From Actinomyces sp. HMSC035G02 (GTDB lineage: Bacteria > Actinomycetota > Actinomycetes > Actinomycetales > Actinomycetaceae), in contig KV835854.1 of assembly GCA_001838165.1 (NCBI GenBank), positions 75,675 to 139,674 of the forward strand: a DNA stretch of 64,000 nt, in the 5' to 3' direction. Positions 35,287 to 43,923 of this stretch are shown piece after piece (position 1 is the first letter of the stretch; each line of letters begins with the position of its first letter). Both the position numbers and the translations under genes were made by a program. Below the pieces are notes generated by a model. That model saw only the letters and a list, made by a program, of their open reading frames with translations, ran no database searches and had not been told where the DNA came from.

Positions 35287-35334
35287 GGGATCATTTCTTC
35301 CCGTTTTCTTTTCAGTTTTCACATAAATGATCCC
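35287..35334. promoter_or_regulatory. Inverted repeat in the sugar-porter upstream region
   Basis: 10-bp arms GGGATCATTT (35287-35296) and AAATGATCCC (35325-35334) separated by a T-rich 28-bp loop. It could end transcription of the GNAT pair or act as an operator for the transporter gene. This 219-bp spacer is visibly AT-rich. Confidence 0.45.
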
Positions 35335-35344
35335 TAGGTCCTAA

Positions 35345-35355
35345 TTGTCTGACCA
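35345..35355 (+). promoter_or_regulatory. Putative GntR/FadR-type operator
   Basis: TTGTCTGACCA fits the FadR-subfamily GntR consensus TNGTNNNACNA and differs by one base from the classical TGGTCNGACCA. It lies 80 bp upstream of the sugar-porter start. No GntR regulator gene is present nearby, so it would act in trans. Confidence 0.45.
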
Positions 35356-35435
35356 ATTAATTTCTTAGGCTCCCAGCAGAGGCCACGAGCGGCCTCGGCG
35401 CCATGCGCGTCCCTTCACCACAGTGCGGAGCCAGC

Positions 35436-36902
35436 ATGACTACGAAGTCGTCAGCACCAACCAAGTCCATTCCGCCTCTGGTCATTCGAAGCGCCATCGT
35501 TGCCTCCCTCGGCGGCTTGCTCTTCGGCTTTGACACAGCGGTCATTTCCGGCGCGGAAGAAAAGCTCACCGAGCTCTACGCGCTCTCCTCTATGGGTGAG
35601 GGCATGATCGTTGCCATTGCAACCATTGGCACGATCTGCGGCGCTATCGTCGCCGGTAAACTCGCCGACCGCTTTGGCCGTAAACCCATCCTCTTCTGGA
35701 TCGGCATCCTCTTCGGCGTGGGTGCACTGGCCACGGCCCTGGCGCCTGTGCCCACCCTGGTGACAGCTGCTGACGGCACGGTCTCGGCCTCGTCCGCCTT
35801 CCCGATCACCTTCTTCATGGTGTTCCGCTTCCTCGGCGGCGTCGGCGTCGGCCTGTCCTCTGTGGTCGCTCCCATTTACACCGCCGAGATCGCACCCGCG
35901 CGTGTGCGCGGACGCCTGGTCGGCCTCGTCCAGTTCAACATCGTCTTCGGTATCCTCCTGGCCTACGCCTCCAACGCGGTCATCCGCGAAATTGCGCACG
36001 AAGACACCGCGTGGCGCTGGATGCTCGGCGTCATGGCCGTCCCCGCCGTCTTCTTCCTCATCTTCCTGGCCACCGTCCCCGAGACGCCGCGCTGGCTGCT
36101 GGCTCACGGACACGAGGAACGCGCCGTGAAGATTTCCGAGCGCCTCACCTCCACGCAGGAAGAAAGCAGCGAGCAGATCGCCGAGATGAAGGCGCAGATC
36201 GCCGAGGACGCCGCTGGTGGCAAGGTTGCCTTCTTCACGCGCCGCTACCGCAAGGTCATCCTCATGGCCTTCTGCATCGCGATGTTCAACCAGCTCTCGG
36301 GCATCAACGCGATCCTCTACTACGCGCCTAAGGTCATGAAGCTCGCCGGCGGCGCCGCCGTCCTGGGTGACGCCTTCCCCTACATCGGCTCTGTCATCGT
36401 CGGCCTCATGAACCTGATCGCCACCATGGCCGCCCTGACCGTCATCGACAAGCTCGGCCGCCGCCAGCTCATGATCGTTGGCTCGATCGGCTACCTGATC
36501 TCGCTCGGCTTCCTCGCCGGCATGATGTTCGCCTATGAGGGCGGTGTCTTCCAGGAAGGCAGCGCCGCCCCCGTGTGGCTCATTCTCCTCGGCCTGCTCG
36601 GCTTCATCGCCTCCCACGCCTTCGGTCAGGGATCGGTCATCTGGGTCTTCATCTCCGAGATCTTCCCGAACCGCGTGCGCGCGCGTGGCCAGTCGCTGGG
36701 CTCGCTCACGCACTGGGTGTTCGCCTTCATCACCACGTACGCCTTCCCGGTCCTCACGGATAAGCTCGGCGGCGGCTTCGCGTTCGGTATCTTCTTCCTC
36801 GCGATGGTTGGTCAGCTATTCTGGGTCCTGAAGGTGATGCCCGAAACGAAGGGCATTCCGCTCGAAGAAATGGAAGAGAAGCTGGGGTTGACGAATGACT
36901 AG
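35436..36902 (+). CDS. MFS sugar porter (GLUT/XylE-like)
   Basis: 488-residue, 12-helix proton-coupled sugar importer. The sugar-porter signatures are GGLLFGFDTAVISG near the start, DRFGRKPI after helix 2, PETPRWLL before the central loop, the FNQLSGINAILYY helix 7 motif and the C-terminal PETKGIPLEEME. The ATG at 35436 follows CGGAG; an in-frame ATG at 35403 has no site. It overlaps the downstream kinase gene by 8 bp, which implies uptake then phosphorylation of one sugar. Confidence 0.9.
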   Translation: MTTKSSAPTKSIPPLVIRSAIVASLGGLLFGFDTAVISGAEEKLTELYALSSMGEGMIVAIATIGTICGAIVAGKLADRFGRKPILFWIGILFGVGALATALAPVPTLVTAADGTVSASSAFPITFFMVFRFLGGVGVGLSSVVAPIYTAEIAPARVRGRLVGLVQFNIVFGILLAYASNAVIREIAHEDTAWRWMLGVMAVPAVFFLIFLATVPETPRWLLAHGHEERAVKISERLTSTQEESSEQIAEMKAQIAEDAAGGKVAFFTRRYRKVILMAFCIAMFNQLSGINAILYYAPKVMKLAGGAAVLGDAFPYIGSVIVGLMNLIATMAALTVIDKLGRRQLMIVGSIGYLISLGFLAGMMFAYEGGVFQEGSAAPVWLILLGLLGFIASHAFGQGSVIWVFISEIFPNRVRARGQSLGSLTHWVFAFITTYAFPVLTDKLGGGFAFGIFFLAMVGQLFWVLKVMPETKGIPLEEMEEKLGLTND

Positions 36903-37845
36903 GATCGTGAACATCGGGGAAGCTCTCATCGATGAGATCACCCGCCCAAACAGTGAACCCGTCGAAGTTGTCGGGGGATCGATGCTCAACGTCGCAGCCG
37001 GCCTCACCCGGCTGGGTCACGAATCCGAGCTGGCGACGTGGTTCGCCCGTGACGCTCGCGGCGACAAGGTGCGCGCCCATGCCGAGGCCGCCGGTGTCAC
37101 CCTGACGCCCGGTAGCGACGGCGCCGAGTTCACGACGGTCGCCCACGCGGCCGTCGACGAGAAGGGGCACGCCACCTACGAGTTCGACCTGACGTGGGAC
37201 GTTCCTGCCGTCGAGGACCCGGACACCGTTGGGCACGTCCACACCGGCTCCTACGTGGTCGTCGTCGAGCCCGGCGCCGACAAGGTCCTGGCCGCCGTCA
37301 AGCGCCAGGCCATCCGCGGCACTGTGTCCTACGACCCGAATATCCGCCCGGCTCTCCTGGGCACGCCCGACGAGGCCCGCCCACACATCGAGGCGATCGT
37401 GGCCCTCGCGGACGTCGTGAAGGCATCCGACGAGGATCTCGAGTGGCTCTACCCGGGCCGTCCCGTCGAGGACGTCATCCGCGAGTGGTCGCAGTCTGGC
37501 CCGTCGCTGATCCTGTGCACGCGCGGCCCCTGGGGCGTCTACATCAAGGCCGCTGCCGAGCGCGACATGCTCGTCGTCGACCCGCTGGACGTTGAGCTGG
37601 TGGACACTGTGGGCGCGGGCGACTCGCTCATGGCGGGCCTCATCTCCGGCCTGGTGGACGCGGGACTCCTGGGTTCCGGTGAGGCGAAGCAGCGACTGCG
37701 CGAGGCCTCGTGGGACCAGATCCTGCCCGCCATCCACCGTGGCATCATTACTTCCGGCATCACCATCTTGCACCAGGGCGCGTACTCGCCCACGCGCGAG
37801 GAGGTTGCCGGCATTCTGGCCGCCGACCCGACGCTGCGAGGCTGA
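36895..37845 (+). CDS. PfkB family carbohydrate kinase
   Basis: 316-residue ribokinase-fold kinase. The N-terminal substrate motif is GGSMLNVAAGLTRLG; the C-terminal signature is DTVGAGDSLMAGL with the catalytic Asp. The overall type resembles bacterial fructokinases. It overlaps the sugar porter gene, so the two form an uptake-phosphorylation pair. The sugar is unknown; fructose, or a keto-acid sugar if the GntR-type site is genuine. Confidence 0.88.
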   Translation: MTRIVNIGEALIDEITRPNSEPVEVVGGSMLNVAAGLTRLGHESELATWFARDARGDKVRAHAEAAGVTLTPGSDGAEFTTVAHAAVDEKGHATYEFDLTWDVPAVEDPDTVGHVHTGSYVVVVEPGADKVLAAVKRQAIRGTVSYDPNIRPALLGTPDEARPHIEAIVALADVVKASDEDLEWLYPGRPVEDVIREWSQSGPSLILCTRGPWGVYIKAAAERDMLVVDPLDVELVDTVGAGDSLMAGLISGLVDAGLLGSGEAKQRLREASWDQILPAIHRGIITSGITILHQGAYSPTREEVAGILAADPTLRG

Positions 37846-37866
37846 CGGGGGAGCGTTCCTCAACTG

Positions 37867-37906
37867 ATGGGTGTGGGCCCGGCCGTTTGGCTGGGCCCAC
37901 ACCCAT
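37867..37906 (+). terminator. Terminator after the carbohydrate kinase
   Basis: 14-bp perfect stem ATGGGTGTGGGCCC / GGGCCCACACCCAT extended by GGCC/GGCT inside, with a GTTT loop. No U-run follows, as is common in high-GC species. Confidence 0.75.
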
Positions 37907-37946
37907 ATCGGCTGGTCTGTCGTCACTGTGCGATCCTCGAACGCGC

Positions 37947-37975
37947 TTGTCAATGTGAACAAATGGTCATATGCT
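37947..37975 (+). promoter_or_regulatory. Sigma-70-type promoter of the secreted cassette
   Basis: -35 TTGTCA (37947-37952), 17-bp spacer, -10 TATGCT (37970-37975). The predicted transcript start near 37982 gives a leader of about 60 nt to the GTG at 38042, which has a perfectly placed GGAGG. This supports 38042 and argues against an upstream start. Confidence 0.65.
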
Positions 37976-38041
37976 TGCAGAGGTCTCATAGTGTTCCGTG
38001 GAACACGTCATTTTCGGTCTTGGTATTCGTGGAGGTGACGC

Positions 38042-38537
38042 GTGGCTGACGTTGGCTTTGACTCTGATAAGCACGCCCAAACAAGCGGAGATATGGAGAA
38101 AGGGGGGGCAATCGCTCACTGACTCCACTCAGGCAATCAGTCGCTTGATGGACGCTCAGAAGGCGGAGTATTGGTCTGAAGAGGAGGGCTTCCAGGCGAT
38201 GCGCCGCTCGCTGATCTCGTATCTGAGGACCGAGAAAGATGTCGTCTCCAACCAGATGGTTCGTTTCCAGAAATTTGATGGCGACGTCGATACCGCTGTT
38301 AGCGCTTTTGAAGCTGCCGAGCAGGGCAATACCGATGAGCTTGCCCGTATCCTTGCGTCGATGGACCCGCAGCCTACAGGGGCACCGTCATCCCCTGCGA
38401 CGCAGGCGCCCTCGCAGATCGTGGGCGGGGGAACAGCGTCGTCTGGAAATGCCAACGGCGCCACGGCGTCGGGTTCAGGTGGCAGCGGCTCTGGTGCCGG
38501 TACGAGTCCCACGCAGAACGCGCCGTCTGAGTTCTGA
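38042..38537 (+). pseudogene. WXG100-like helical secreted-type protein, frame broken by a G7 tract
   Basis: GTG 38042 sits 6 nt after GGAGG and reads MADVGFDSDKHAQTSGDMEK, then meets seven Gs (38102-38108) and stops soon after. With six Gs it would continue as GGQSLTDSTQAISRLM and then to the end, a roughly 165-residue protein: a helical domain with KAEYWSEEEGFQAMRR like the WXG turn of ESX-type substrates, then a Gly/Ser/Thr-rich tail. As given, only the downstream frame is open, from a GTG at 37998 that has no ribosome site. Pseudogene, phase-variable gene or sequence error; the frame logic itself is clear. Confidence 0.65.
38102..38108 (+). repeat. G7 homopolymer at the frame break
   Basis: Seven consecutive Gs at codons 21-23 of the WXG100-like gene. 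Loss of one G restores the full frame. Such tracts are classic sites of slipped-strand changes and also of sequencing errors. Confidence 0.75.
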
Positions 38538-38554
38538 GAAGGAGAGGAACCATC

Positions 38555-40102
38555 ATGGTTGATAGCCCCATGTACGACCGGCTCATGCGATTGGTTGCCG
38601 CGATTGAGAGTGCCTCTGCCCTCGACGCCTCGGACGATGAGCACAACACGATCGTGTGCGGCCTGAACGAGGCGAATAACGTCACGCACCATATGCGCTC
38701 CTACCAGGGGTTCACGGGCGAAACCGGCGATCAGATTGATGCGTGGACCGATACGACGATGAAGCAGGTCCAGGGAATCAAGGAAAACCACAACACCGCG
38801 ATGGAGTACTACGTCGAGGCGCGGCGCGCCATGACGCATATTCGTGAGGAGGCGCAGCAGCTGTCGCCCACTCTTATCGACTCCAATCTGCAGAAGCTTG
38901 CCGATATGACCCACGTGGCGGTCCCCGTGACGGAGTTCCTCGGGCCGTTCGGCGGACCGGTTAACACGCTTGCGGTGTCGGCCGATGCCTACTTCCAGGC
39001 GCTTATCGCTCAAGCCAATGCGCAGCGGGAGGTCGCGGCGACGGACATTCTGGAGCGAGCGAATAATACGATGCAGGGGCTGGCGGATGGTTTGAATACC
39101 CAGACTACTAATGTTCAGGGATTTCTTGATGGCGATGTGGACTTCCGCTCTCCTCAGAATCCTGGCCCTTCGAACTCGACGGTCCGTAGGGATATCGAGA
39201 ATGGATACCTGAACGTCTCCCCGCACGCTCCGGGCGTGTATCCCGGTGATCGCGACAGCGACTACGGGCGTTCCGACCTGCGTGGCACGGGTTCCGGGCT
39301 CTACTCGGATGGCTATGACGAGGGTGGGCCGGTGAGCGGTCGCGTGATGTCTTCGCCTCGCATCCCGAATGAGTACATCACCGAGGGAGAAGTTGGTTCG
39401 CGCCTCAATCCCATTACCGACCCGCAGGATCTCATGGGAATGGACCTGCTGCACACGCGAGTGAACGGCGATCGGCACGCCAACGGAACGGTGGGAGGAT
39501 ACACGCCCGCGCCACCCGTCGACCGATACCATCCCCTGTGGAACGTGAACGGGGGTCCTGGCAGCGAGTCCGCGCTTGCTTCCCGTATGGGTGGTGCCGG
39601 CGTTCTCGGCGCAGGTGCGCTGGGGATGGGTGCCGCTTCGCGCCTTGGTGCTGGCGGACTGAGCGCATTGGGCCGTACGGCGGCTTCTGGTGCCTCTGGC
39701 AGCGGTCTTTCGGGAGCGGCCTCCCTTCGCGCAGGATCCTACTCTGGCCCGGGATATGGAACGTACAAGGCTCCTGCGGCCGGAGGGGCAGGGACCGGTG
39801 CGAGTGGCACGACCGCCGCCCCCGGTAGCTCCGCAGCTAAGGCATCGGCCTCGGGAGGTGCCGGTCAGGGCAATGCTCGTGGTGCCGGTGGCTTCATGGG
39901 AGGAGCAGGTGCCGGCGGAGCTGGCGGTAAGGACGATAAGAAGAAGTCGGCGCGTCGCAAGTACACGCCCTTCCGCTTTGACGATGATGGAGACGAACTG
40001 CCCGAGGGCTACGTGAATCCGATGTCGCAGACCTACGGGTCGGATAAGGACTTGAGCCCTGCCCCGCGAAAGGACGACGGATGGGACCCGCGCCAATGGT
40101 AA
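38555..40102 (+). CDS. EspB/PPE-like type VII secretion substrate candidate
   Basis: 515 residues. The first 200 residues are almost entirely helical without a signal peptide (for example NNVTHHMRSYQGFTGETG, MEYYVEARRAMTHIREEA). A Pro/Gly/Asp-rich middle and a long Ala/Gly/Ser stretch follow, ending in a charged tail (KKKSARRKYTPFRFDDDG then DDGWDPRQW). That order, and the Gly-rich run followed by RRKY and an acidic tail, is typical of actinobacterial ESX-associated proteins. GGAGAGG precedes the ATG. It overlaps the subtilase gene by 22 bp. No EccB/C/D/E genes are in the window. Confidence 0.7.
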   Translation: MVDSPMYDRLMRLVAAIESASALDASDDEHNTIVCGLNEANNVTHHMRSYQGFTGETGDQIDAWTDTTMKQVQGIKENHNTAMEYYVEARRAMTHIREEAQQLSPTLIDSNLQKLADMTHVAVPVTEFLGPFGGPVNTLAVSADAYFQALIAQANAQREVAATDILERANNTMQGLADGLNTQTTNVQGFLDGDVDFRSPQNPGPSNSTVRRDIENGYLNVSPHAPGVYPGDRDSDYGRSDLRGTGSGLYSDGYDEGGPVSGRVMSSPRIPNEYITEGEVGSRLNPITDPQDLMGMDLLHTRVNGDRHANGTVGGYTPAPPVDRYHPLWNVNGGPGSESALASRMGGAGVLGAGALGMGAASRLGAGGLSALGRTAASGASGSGLSGAASLRAGSYSGPGYGTYKAPAAGGAGTGASGTTAAPGSSAAKASASGGAGQGNARGAGGFMGGAGAGGAGGKDDKKKSARRKYTPFRFDDDGDELPEGYVNPMSQTYGSDKDLSPAPRKDDGWDPRQW

Positions 40103-41298
40103 AGCCGAGACGAGCGTGTCGAAAGAGTAGGCGCGCGTGGGGAGCTTCGACTGCCGCTCTCGTCATCGCCGCTGGTCTCACCGCGCTCCCCACCACTCCA
40201 GCCCAGGCGGACAATACGATCACTGCGGCGGACCAGGCGTACTTCGCGTACTACCACTTGGATCAGGCCAGGGCAAAGGGGTATACCGGTAAGGGGGTAA
40301 CCATTGCCATCGTTGATGGGGAGGTAGATACTACTGCGCCAGAGCTGAGAGAATCGGATATTCACAACAAATCAACGTGTGAAGTTACATCTTCCGCATC
40401 TTCCAAGAGCCATGGCACTGCAGTTGCTTCGATCTTGGTGTCATCCGTCTATGGAGTGGCTCCCGAGAGTTCTCTTCTGACTTATCAGATACCCGCCCCT
40501 AGCAGGGGAGATTCTGCATCTCCTTCCTGTGCTGAAACTCAGAATGGCCTGTCTAAAGTTAGTGTCCCGTGGCTCCTCAACCAAGCGATGAACGACGGTG
40601 CGCAAATCGTGAATTTTTCTGCTTCCAGCTCACTTCAGGGCGACGAACTGAAATGGACTGTCGCGAGGGCATTAACCAAGGGCGTGATCATTACAGCTGC
40701 TGCCGGAAATGAAGCAACGGATGAAAACTCATCGTCGCTGTCCCAGTGGTCCGGAGTCGTTGGTGTTAGCGCGATTGGTGTCGATGGTAACCGTCAAGAC
40801 TATTCGTCCTGGGGGCAGGGAGTAGCAACGACAGCAGTTGGCGGTCCGGTCAAAACGCATGACTTTGCGACGAATCAGATCGTTGAGACGTCCGGTACAT
40901 CATTCTCGTCTCCCATCGTCGCCGGTGTCCTCGCGCTCGCCCGCCAGAAGTGGCCGAATGCGACAGCCAATCAGCTGCTCCAGCTCCTCGTCAAGACGGG
41001 CCTCAACCCAGACCACACCTGGAACCAGTACACCGGCTACGGCGGCATCGATCCGGGGGCAATGCTCAAGACGGATCCCACGACGCTGCCCGACGTCAAC
41101 CCGCTGGCCGACAAGGGGAATGGATCGAGCCCGACGCCCGACGAAGTTCAGCAGTACGCGGACGGCGTTGTCAACCCCCTGCAGATCGTCAACGACAACT
41201 CGTATGCCTACAGGGGCTTTGATGAATCCTTGATTGCCGATCCGATGGTCACGGTTCCTACGCACCTGGGAACCAGCCCCCGCTATCACGCGAAATAG
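40081..41298 (+). CDS. Secreted S8 family serine protease (mycosin-like)
   Basis: 405 residues with a Sec signal peptide (Arg-rich start, ALVIAAGLTALP, likely cut after AQA43). The subtilisin triad is Asp79 (AIVDGEVD), His111 (SHGTAVAS) and Ser274 (GTSFSSP), with oxyanion Asn210 (AAAGN). The opening YYHLDQARAKGYTGKGV is mycosin-like, but no C-terminal membrane anchor is seen, so it is probably released. It overlaps the preceding substrate gene and may process it. Bases about 40270-40910 are noticeably more A/T-rich than both ends of the gene. An alternative start is ATG 40096. Confidence 0.85.
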   Translation: MGPAPMVKPRRACRKSRRAWGASTAALVIAAGLTALPTTPAQADNTITAADQAYFAYYHLDQARAKGYTGKGVTIAIVDGEVDTTAPELRESDIHNKSTCEVTSSASSKSHGTAVASILVSSVYGVAPESSLLTYQIPAPSRGDSASPSCAETQNGLSKVSVPWLLNQAMNDGAQIVNFSASSSLQGDELKWTVARALTKGVIITAAAGNEATDENSSSLSQWSGVVGVSAIGVDGNRQDYSSWGQGVATTAVGGPVKTHDFATNQIVETSGTSFSSPIVAGVLALARQKWPNATANQLLQLLVKTGLNPDHTWNQYTGYGGIDPGAMLKTDPTTLPDVNPLADKGNGSSPTPDEVQQYADGVVNPLQIVNDNSYAYRGFDESLIADPMVTVPTHLGTSPRYHAK

Positions 41299-41317
41299 GT
41301 GCCACAGAGAAGCTGAT

Positions 41318-41363
41318 ATAACGGTGGGGTGGCCGGGACAATTCCCGGCCACCCCACCGTTAT
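41318..41363. terminator. Bidirectional terminator between the subtilase and parC
   Basis: A perfect 21-bp stem (41318-41338 with 41343-41363, starting ATAACGGTGGGG) with a CAAT loop. It serves the subtilase gene on plus and parC on minus. Confidence 0.88.
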
Positions 41364-41378
41364 GACGACAGGGGAGCG

Positions 41379-43856
41379 TCAGCCGATCGTCGCGATCGCG
41401 AAGGTGATCGGCACGCCCGAGCCGTCGCGGCGCTCATCCTCTGCGGGCAGCTCAACGGGTGAACCGTCCGCGGACGCGGCGCGTGCCGGCTTCGTGCCGA
41501 CCCACGCGATATCGAGCCGATCCTCGCCGCGCAGGAAGCGCTGGCAGCGCACGCCCTGACCGCCTCGGCCCTTGGACGGGTAGCACTCGAAAGGCGTCAC
41601 CTTCACCGTCGTCTGGCCCGTGCCCGGCAGCGCGCCCAGCGCCGCGGCCACAGTCACCACCACAGCATCAATGGGAGCCTCGACCACCCAGAAGCCCAGG
41701 GCCTCAGCCCCGGCGTTCAGCTTCATGCCGGCCATGCCGCCGGCCGTGCGACCCTGCGGGCGCACCTTCGCGGCGGGGGTGCGCAGCAGCTGCGCGTCCG
41801 ACGAAATAAACACCAGGTCCGCCTCGTCCGAGCACCGATCAAAGCCCACGAGACGGTCGCCGTCCTCCAGGGCGATGACCTCCCACTCGTCGCGCTGCAG
41901 CACGTCCGGTCGCAGGCGCTTGACCGTGCCGCGAGCCGTACCCATCGCGACGACGTCGGAGCCCTCGGGATCGAGCAGACCAACGGCAGGAACGTCCGTG
42001 TGCAGGAGCAGCGACGACGGCATCGCACCGGCGAGCGACAAGCCCGTCTCAAAGCGGGGGAGCGCCGGCAAGTCCACGACGTCGATGCGGTGGGCAACGC
42101 CGTCCTCCGTCACCACGGCCACCTGCGAGCGGGCCGTCGACGGCAGCTGCACGCGCCAGCCGTCCGACGCCGCGCGCGGACCGGGCTCGAGGGGATCCCC
42201 GCCCTCGACGCGGGCGAGAGCGCCCGAGGATGACAGAACCACGACGCACGGGTCGTCTGGGATCTGCAGGTCCAGGCCTTTACCGGAACGCGACACCGAC
42301 GGCAGGGCCGCCAGCGCAGCGTCGTCGGCGGCCGCGGCCGCCGCGCCCACGGGCGTGCCCGTCGAGGCCAGCAGCAGCGTGCGACGCGGCGTGCCCAGGC
42401 GATCCGAGACCTCGCGCAGCTCCTTCTTCACGAGCGCGCGCAGCAGCTCCGGATCCTCCAGAATCTCGCGCAGCGAGGCGATTGTTGCCATCAGCTCGTC
42501 GCGCTCGGTCTCCAGCTCGATGCGCGAGAACTTCGTGAGGCGACGCAGGCGCAGCTCGAGGATGTAGTTGGCCTGGGCCTCGGACAGGTCGAACGCCGTC
42601 ATGAGGCGCTCGCGCGCAATCTCCGCGTCGTCGGAGGAACGAATGATCGCGATGACGTCGTCGATGTCCAGGATCGCGATGAGTAGGCCTTCGACCAAGT
42701 GCAGGCGATCCTCGCACTTCTTCAGACGGAAGCGGCTACGACGCGTCGTGACGTCCAGGCGGTGGTCCAGGAAGACCTGGAGCATCTCCTTGAGCCCCAG
42801 CGTGCGCGGCTGGCCGCCCACGAGCGCCACGGCGTTGATCGAGAAGGAGTCCTCCAGCGGCGTGCGCTGGTAGAGCTGCTGAAGCACGGCCTCGGGATTG
42901 AATCCGTTCTTCACCTCGATGACCAGGCGTAGGCCATGGATGCGGTCGGTGAGGTTCTGGACGGAGGAAATGCCCTTGAGGCGTCCCGCGTTCGCGTTTT
43001 CCTTGATCTTTTCGATGACCTTTTCGGGGCCGACCATGTAGGGCAGCTGCGTGACGATGATGCCCATCTTGCGGGCGGTCACGCGCTCGATCTGGACCTT
43101 CGCGCGGGTCTTGAACGCGCCTCGGCCCGTCTCGTAGGCTTCCTTGATGCCCTCGAGGCCGACGATGACGCCGCCCTCGGGCAGGTCGGGACCCGGGATA
43201 TAACGCATGAGGTCGGCGACGGACGCCGACGGGTTATCCAGCAGGTGAATGGCACCAGCGATCGTCTCCGACAGGTTGTGCGGGGCGATATTCGTCGCCA
43301 TGCCCACGGCGATGCCCGAGGCGCCGTTGACCAGCAGCTGCGGGAATGCGGCCGGCAGAACGTCCGGCTGCATGAACTGGTTGTCGTAGTTGGGGACGAA
43401 ATCGACCGTGTCCTCGTCCAGGCCCGTCACCAGGTCCAGCGCGGCGGGCGCCATGCGCGCCTCGGTGTAACGCGCGGCGGCCGGGCCGTCGTCCAGAGAA
43501 CCGAAGTTACCGTGCCCATCGACCAGTGGAACGCGCAGGTTGAAGGGCTGCGCGAGGCGCACCAGGGCCTCGTAAATCGCGGAATCGCCGTGCGGGTGGA
43601 GCTTACCCATGACCTCGCCGACGACGCGCTGGGACTTCACGTGCCCCTTGTCGGGGCGCAGCCCCATCTGATCCATCTGGAACAGGATGCGGCGCTGCAC
43701 GGGCTTGAGGCCGTCGCGCGCGTCGGGGAGCGCACGCGCGTAGATCACGGAGACGGCATACTCCAGGAAGGACCCACGCATCTCATCGGACACGTCGATC
43801 TCTGTGATGTTCTCGTCCTTCTCAGGGATGTCGACGACCTGGTCCTTCTTAGCCAT
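41379..43856 (-). CDS. parC: DNA topoisomerase IV subunit A
   Basis: DNA-cleaving subunit that pairs with ParE. 825 residues with the quinolone-region segment [17 protein letters not shown] (positions 87-103), catalytic Tyr130 (AARYTEAR), the helical gate and coiled coil, and a C-terminal beta-pinwheel. The GyrA box is degenerate ([10 protein letters not shown]), which favours ParC over GyrA. It is encoded opposite to parE. The start is divergent from a DUF5998 gene across 67 bp containing a 15-bp palindrome. Confidence 0.92.
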   Translation of the reverse strand: MAKKDQVVDIPEKDENITEIDVSDEMRGSFLEYAVSVIYARALPDARDGLKPVQRRILFQMDQMGLRPDKGHVKSQRVVGEVMGKLHPHGDSAIYEALVRLAQPFNLRVPLVDGHGNFGSLDDGPAAARYTEARMAPAALDLVTGLDEDTVDFVPNYDNQFMQPDVLPAAFPQLLVNGASGIAVGMATNIAPHNLSETIAGAIHLLDNPSASVADLMRYIPGPDLPEGGVIVGLEGIKEAYETGRGAFKTRAKVQIERVTARKMGIIVTQLPYMVGPEKVIEKIKENANAGRLKGISSVQNLTDRIHGLRLVIEVKNGFNPEAVLQQLYQRTPLEDSFSINAVALVGGQPRTLGLKEMLQVFLDHRLDVTTRRSRFRLKKCEDRLHLVEGLLIAILDIDDVIAIIRSSDDAEIARERLMTAFDLSEAQANYILELRLRRLTKFSRIELETERDELMATIASLREILEDPELLRALVKKELREVSDRLGTPRRTLLLASTGTPVGAAAAAADDAALAALPSVSRSGKGLDLQIPDDPCVVVLSSSGALARVEGGDPLEPGPRAASDGWRVQLPSTARSQVAVVTEDGVAHRIDVVDLPALPRFETGLSLAGAMPSSLLLHTDVPAVGLLDPEGSDVVAMGTARGTVKRLRPDVLQRDEWEVIALEDGDRLVGFDRCSDEADLVFISSDAQLLRTPAAKVRPQGRTAGGMAGMKLNAGAEALGFWVVEAPIDAVVVTVAAALGALPGTGQTTVKVTPFECYPSKGRGGQGVRCQRFLRGEDRLDIAWVGTKPARAASADGSPVELPAEDERRDGSGVPITFAIATIG

Positions 43857-43858
43857 AC

Positions 43859-43873
43859 GCGCAATTATTGCGC
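43859..43873. promoter_or_regulatory. 15-bp palindrome in the parC / DUF5998 divergent promoter region
   Basis: GCGCAATTATTGCGC, a perfect palindrome around one central base. It overlaps an AATAAT element 7 nt before the parC start on the minus strand, so binding of a protein here would block parC. Confidence 0.45.
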
Positions 43874-43923
43874 GGCTGGGCGCTCATTTCGACTGGCGCG
43901 CCGCTTCGGGGCACAATTGGGGC

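Noticed and set aside
37998..38041. GTG at 37998 as true start of the WXG-like protein
   Set aside because: It lies only about 16 nt from the predicted transcript start without a ribosome site, and its first 35 codons (MEHVIFGLGIRGG...) fit no family; the 38042 start has GGAGG at ideal spacing.
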